From contig JAEWHR010000233.1 in assembly GCA_023387655.1 (NCBI GenBank), positions 1 through 15,843 on the forward strand: DNA of 15,843 bases, written 5' to 3'. Each line of letters begins with the position of its first letter. The first letter of the stretch is position 1. This stretch comes from Bacillota bacterium. Lineage in GTDB: Bacteria > Bacillota > Clostridia > Lachnospirales > Lachnospiraceae. Below the pieces are notes generated by a model. The model worked only from the letters and a program-made list of their open reading frames with translations, had not been told where the DNA came from and ran no database searches. The translations under genes and the position numbers were made by a program. Shown piece by piece: positions 15,310 to 15,843 of the stretch.

Positions 15310-15632
15310 AAATAAAAAACGCCCCAAGCTAATTATAGCTTAGGGCGAATTATAATCCGTGGTACCACCTAAATTCAGATAACAAAGAGTAAAACAACTT
15401 CTTGCTCTCTTGTCTCATCTGCACTTTGTCAGCACGAGAAATTAAAATATCTTTATGCTGTTCCCGAAGATAACGGCGGGATTCCGATGGAATCTACTAA
15501 GGAAATCCAGTTCAATCCATAGCTCAAAGGCGCCTTCTAAATCACTTTCATAAGAATTCACACCAACCATTCTCTCTCTGAAATCAAGTGGATATATACT
15601 ATTCCTTATCAACGCTGTTCTGATTTGAAATT
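15310..15632 (-). ncRNA. T-box riboswitch leader of glyQS
   Basis: Transcription-attenuating leader that senses uncharged tRNA-Gly. On the minus strand it holds the T-box core AGGTGGTACCACG (15370 to 15358). Stem I contains AGAGAGAATGG and GGTGTGAA segments matching conserved apical elements. The specifier region GAAGGCGCC (15537-15529) carries the glycine codon GGC at 15534-15532. A lower stem I is closed by AAGGAA/TTCCTT, and a GATTCC/GGAATC hairpin follows. TTAGG just before the bulge (15372-15368) can pair with CCTAA (15344-15340) to form the antiterminator, which excludes the terminator because CCTAA lies in the terminator's 5' arm. The bulge reads UGGU, with U at the variable position. 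Confidence 0.93.
15314..15347 (-). terminator. T-box-controlled terminator upstream of glyQS
   Basis: A 12-bp stem CGCCCTAAGCTA / TAGCTTGGGGCG (one G-U pair) with a 4-nt loop, followed by six U residues (15319 to 15314). It is mutually exclusive with the antiterminator described in the T-box entry and ends about 75 nt before the glyQS start codon. Confidence 0.92.
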
Positions 15633-15639
15633 ATCTGAT

Positions 15640-15668
15640 AGTGTACCACTAACCGAATGGACTGTCAA
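15640..15668 (-). promoter_or_regulatory. Promoter of the glyQS T-box transcript
   Basis: Consensus TTGACA (15663-15668) and TACACT (15640-15645) on the minus strand with a 17-bp spacer. The predicted start, near 15633, lies just outside stem I of the T-box leader, as expected, giving a leader of about 390 nt. Confidence 0.7.
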
Positions 15669-15765
15669 CGATATAAATTGTATTTTCAACATTTCTGAAT
15701 TAACATAGTATCCCGCAACACCTGTATGTTCTAACTGCTAAAAAACTTAACTTTCTTCTAAATAA

Positions 15766-15794
15766 TTGCATTTGTACATATTGTGTATTATGAT
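15766..15794 (+). promoter_or_regulatory. Promoter of the plus-strand gene at the right edge
   Basis: TTGCAT (15766-15771) and TATGAT (15789-15794) with a 17-bp spacer; the predicted start near 15801 leaves a leader of about 28 nt. An alternative reading uses TTGTAC (15773-15778) with TACTAT (15795-15800), 16 bp apart. Confidence 0.5.
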
Positions 15795-15828
15795 ACTATA
15801 TAAGAATTAAGCAGGGAGGAAACAAAAC

Positions 15829-15843
15829 ATGAACCCAATGAAT
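15829..15843 (+). CDS. Start of an unidentified gene (runs off the right edge)
   Basis: Only MNPMN is present. The start is credible because AGGGAGGA lies 8 nt upstream and a promoter precedes it in an otherwise gene-free gap, divergent from glyQS. The product cannot be identified from five residues. Confidence 0.6.

Overview
The window looks like chromosomal DNA from an anaerobic Firmicute, most likely a Lachnospiraceae or Clostridium phytofermentans-like bacterium. This is inferred from the strongly AT-rich composition, AGGAGG-type ribosome binding sites, intrinsic terminators with U-tracts, a T-box leader on a single-chain (alpha2) glycyl-tRNA synthetase, and the gene families present. No transposase, phage gene, CRISPR array, rRNA or tRNA was seen. 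Almost all genes lie on the minus strand; the exceptions are a YitT-type membrane protein and a gene that just enters at the right edge.

Left part (1-4541): the N-terminus of a lipoprotein gene cut by the window edge; an AviRa-like rRNA methyltransferase with its own promoter; a structured, GC-richer intergenic patch (about 1265-1416); a methyl-accepting chemotaxis protein whose N-terminus is a complete heme-nitric oxide/oxygen-binding (H-NOX) domain; and a lipoprotein N-acetylmuramoyl-L-alanine amidase. The chemoreceptor keeps the heme ligand His102 and also the distal Trp9/Asn74/Tyr140 set associated with stable O2 binding in the Thermoanaerobacter tengcongensis H-NOX domain, so it is most simply read as an oxygen-sensing receptor of an anaerobe.

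Central part (4542-9703): a four-gene module made of a response regulator, an intramembrane-type histidine kinase, an ABC ATPase and a large FtsX-type permease. It resembles the antimicrobial-peptide sensing/detoxification modules of Firmicutes. A perfect inverted repeat, TGACA-N4-TGTCA, abuts the kinase stop codon and sits just upstream of a promoter for the ABC genes. The likely wiring is kinase and regulator expressed at a basal level, with the regulator switching on the transporter from its own promoter.

Right part (9704-15843): a divergent intergenic region of about 410 bp with a strong promoter and a hairpin-rich leader for the YitT-family gene, which ends in a strong terminator. Then, on the minus strand, come glyQS (T-box controlled), a flavin-reductase-like protein, a HAD phosphatase and an imidazolonepropionase-like amidohydrolase. 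The last three are loosely spaced and may be co-transcribed. The glyQS T-box carries a U at the variable position of the UGGN bulge, predicting a tRNA-Gly with A at position 73. The window ends five codons into a plus-strand gene with a strong promoter and ribosome binding site.
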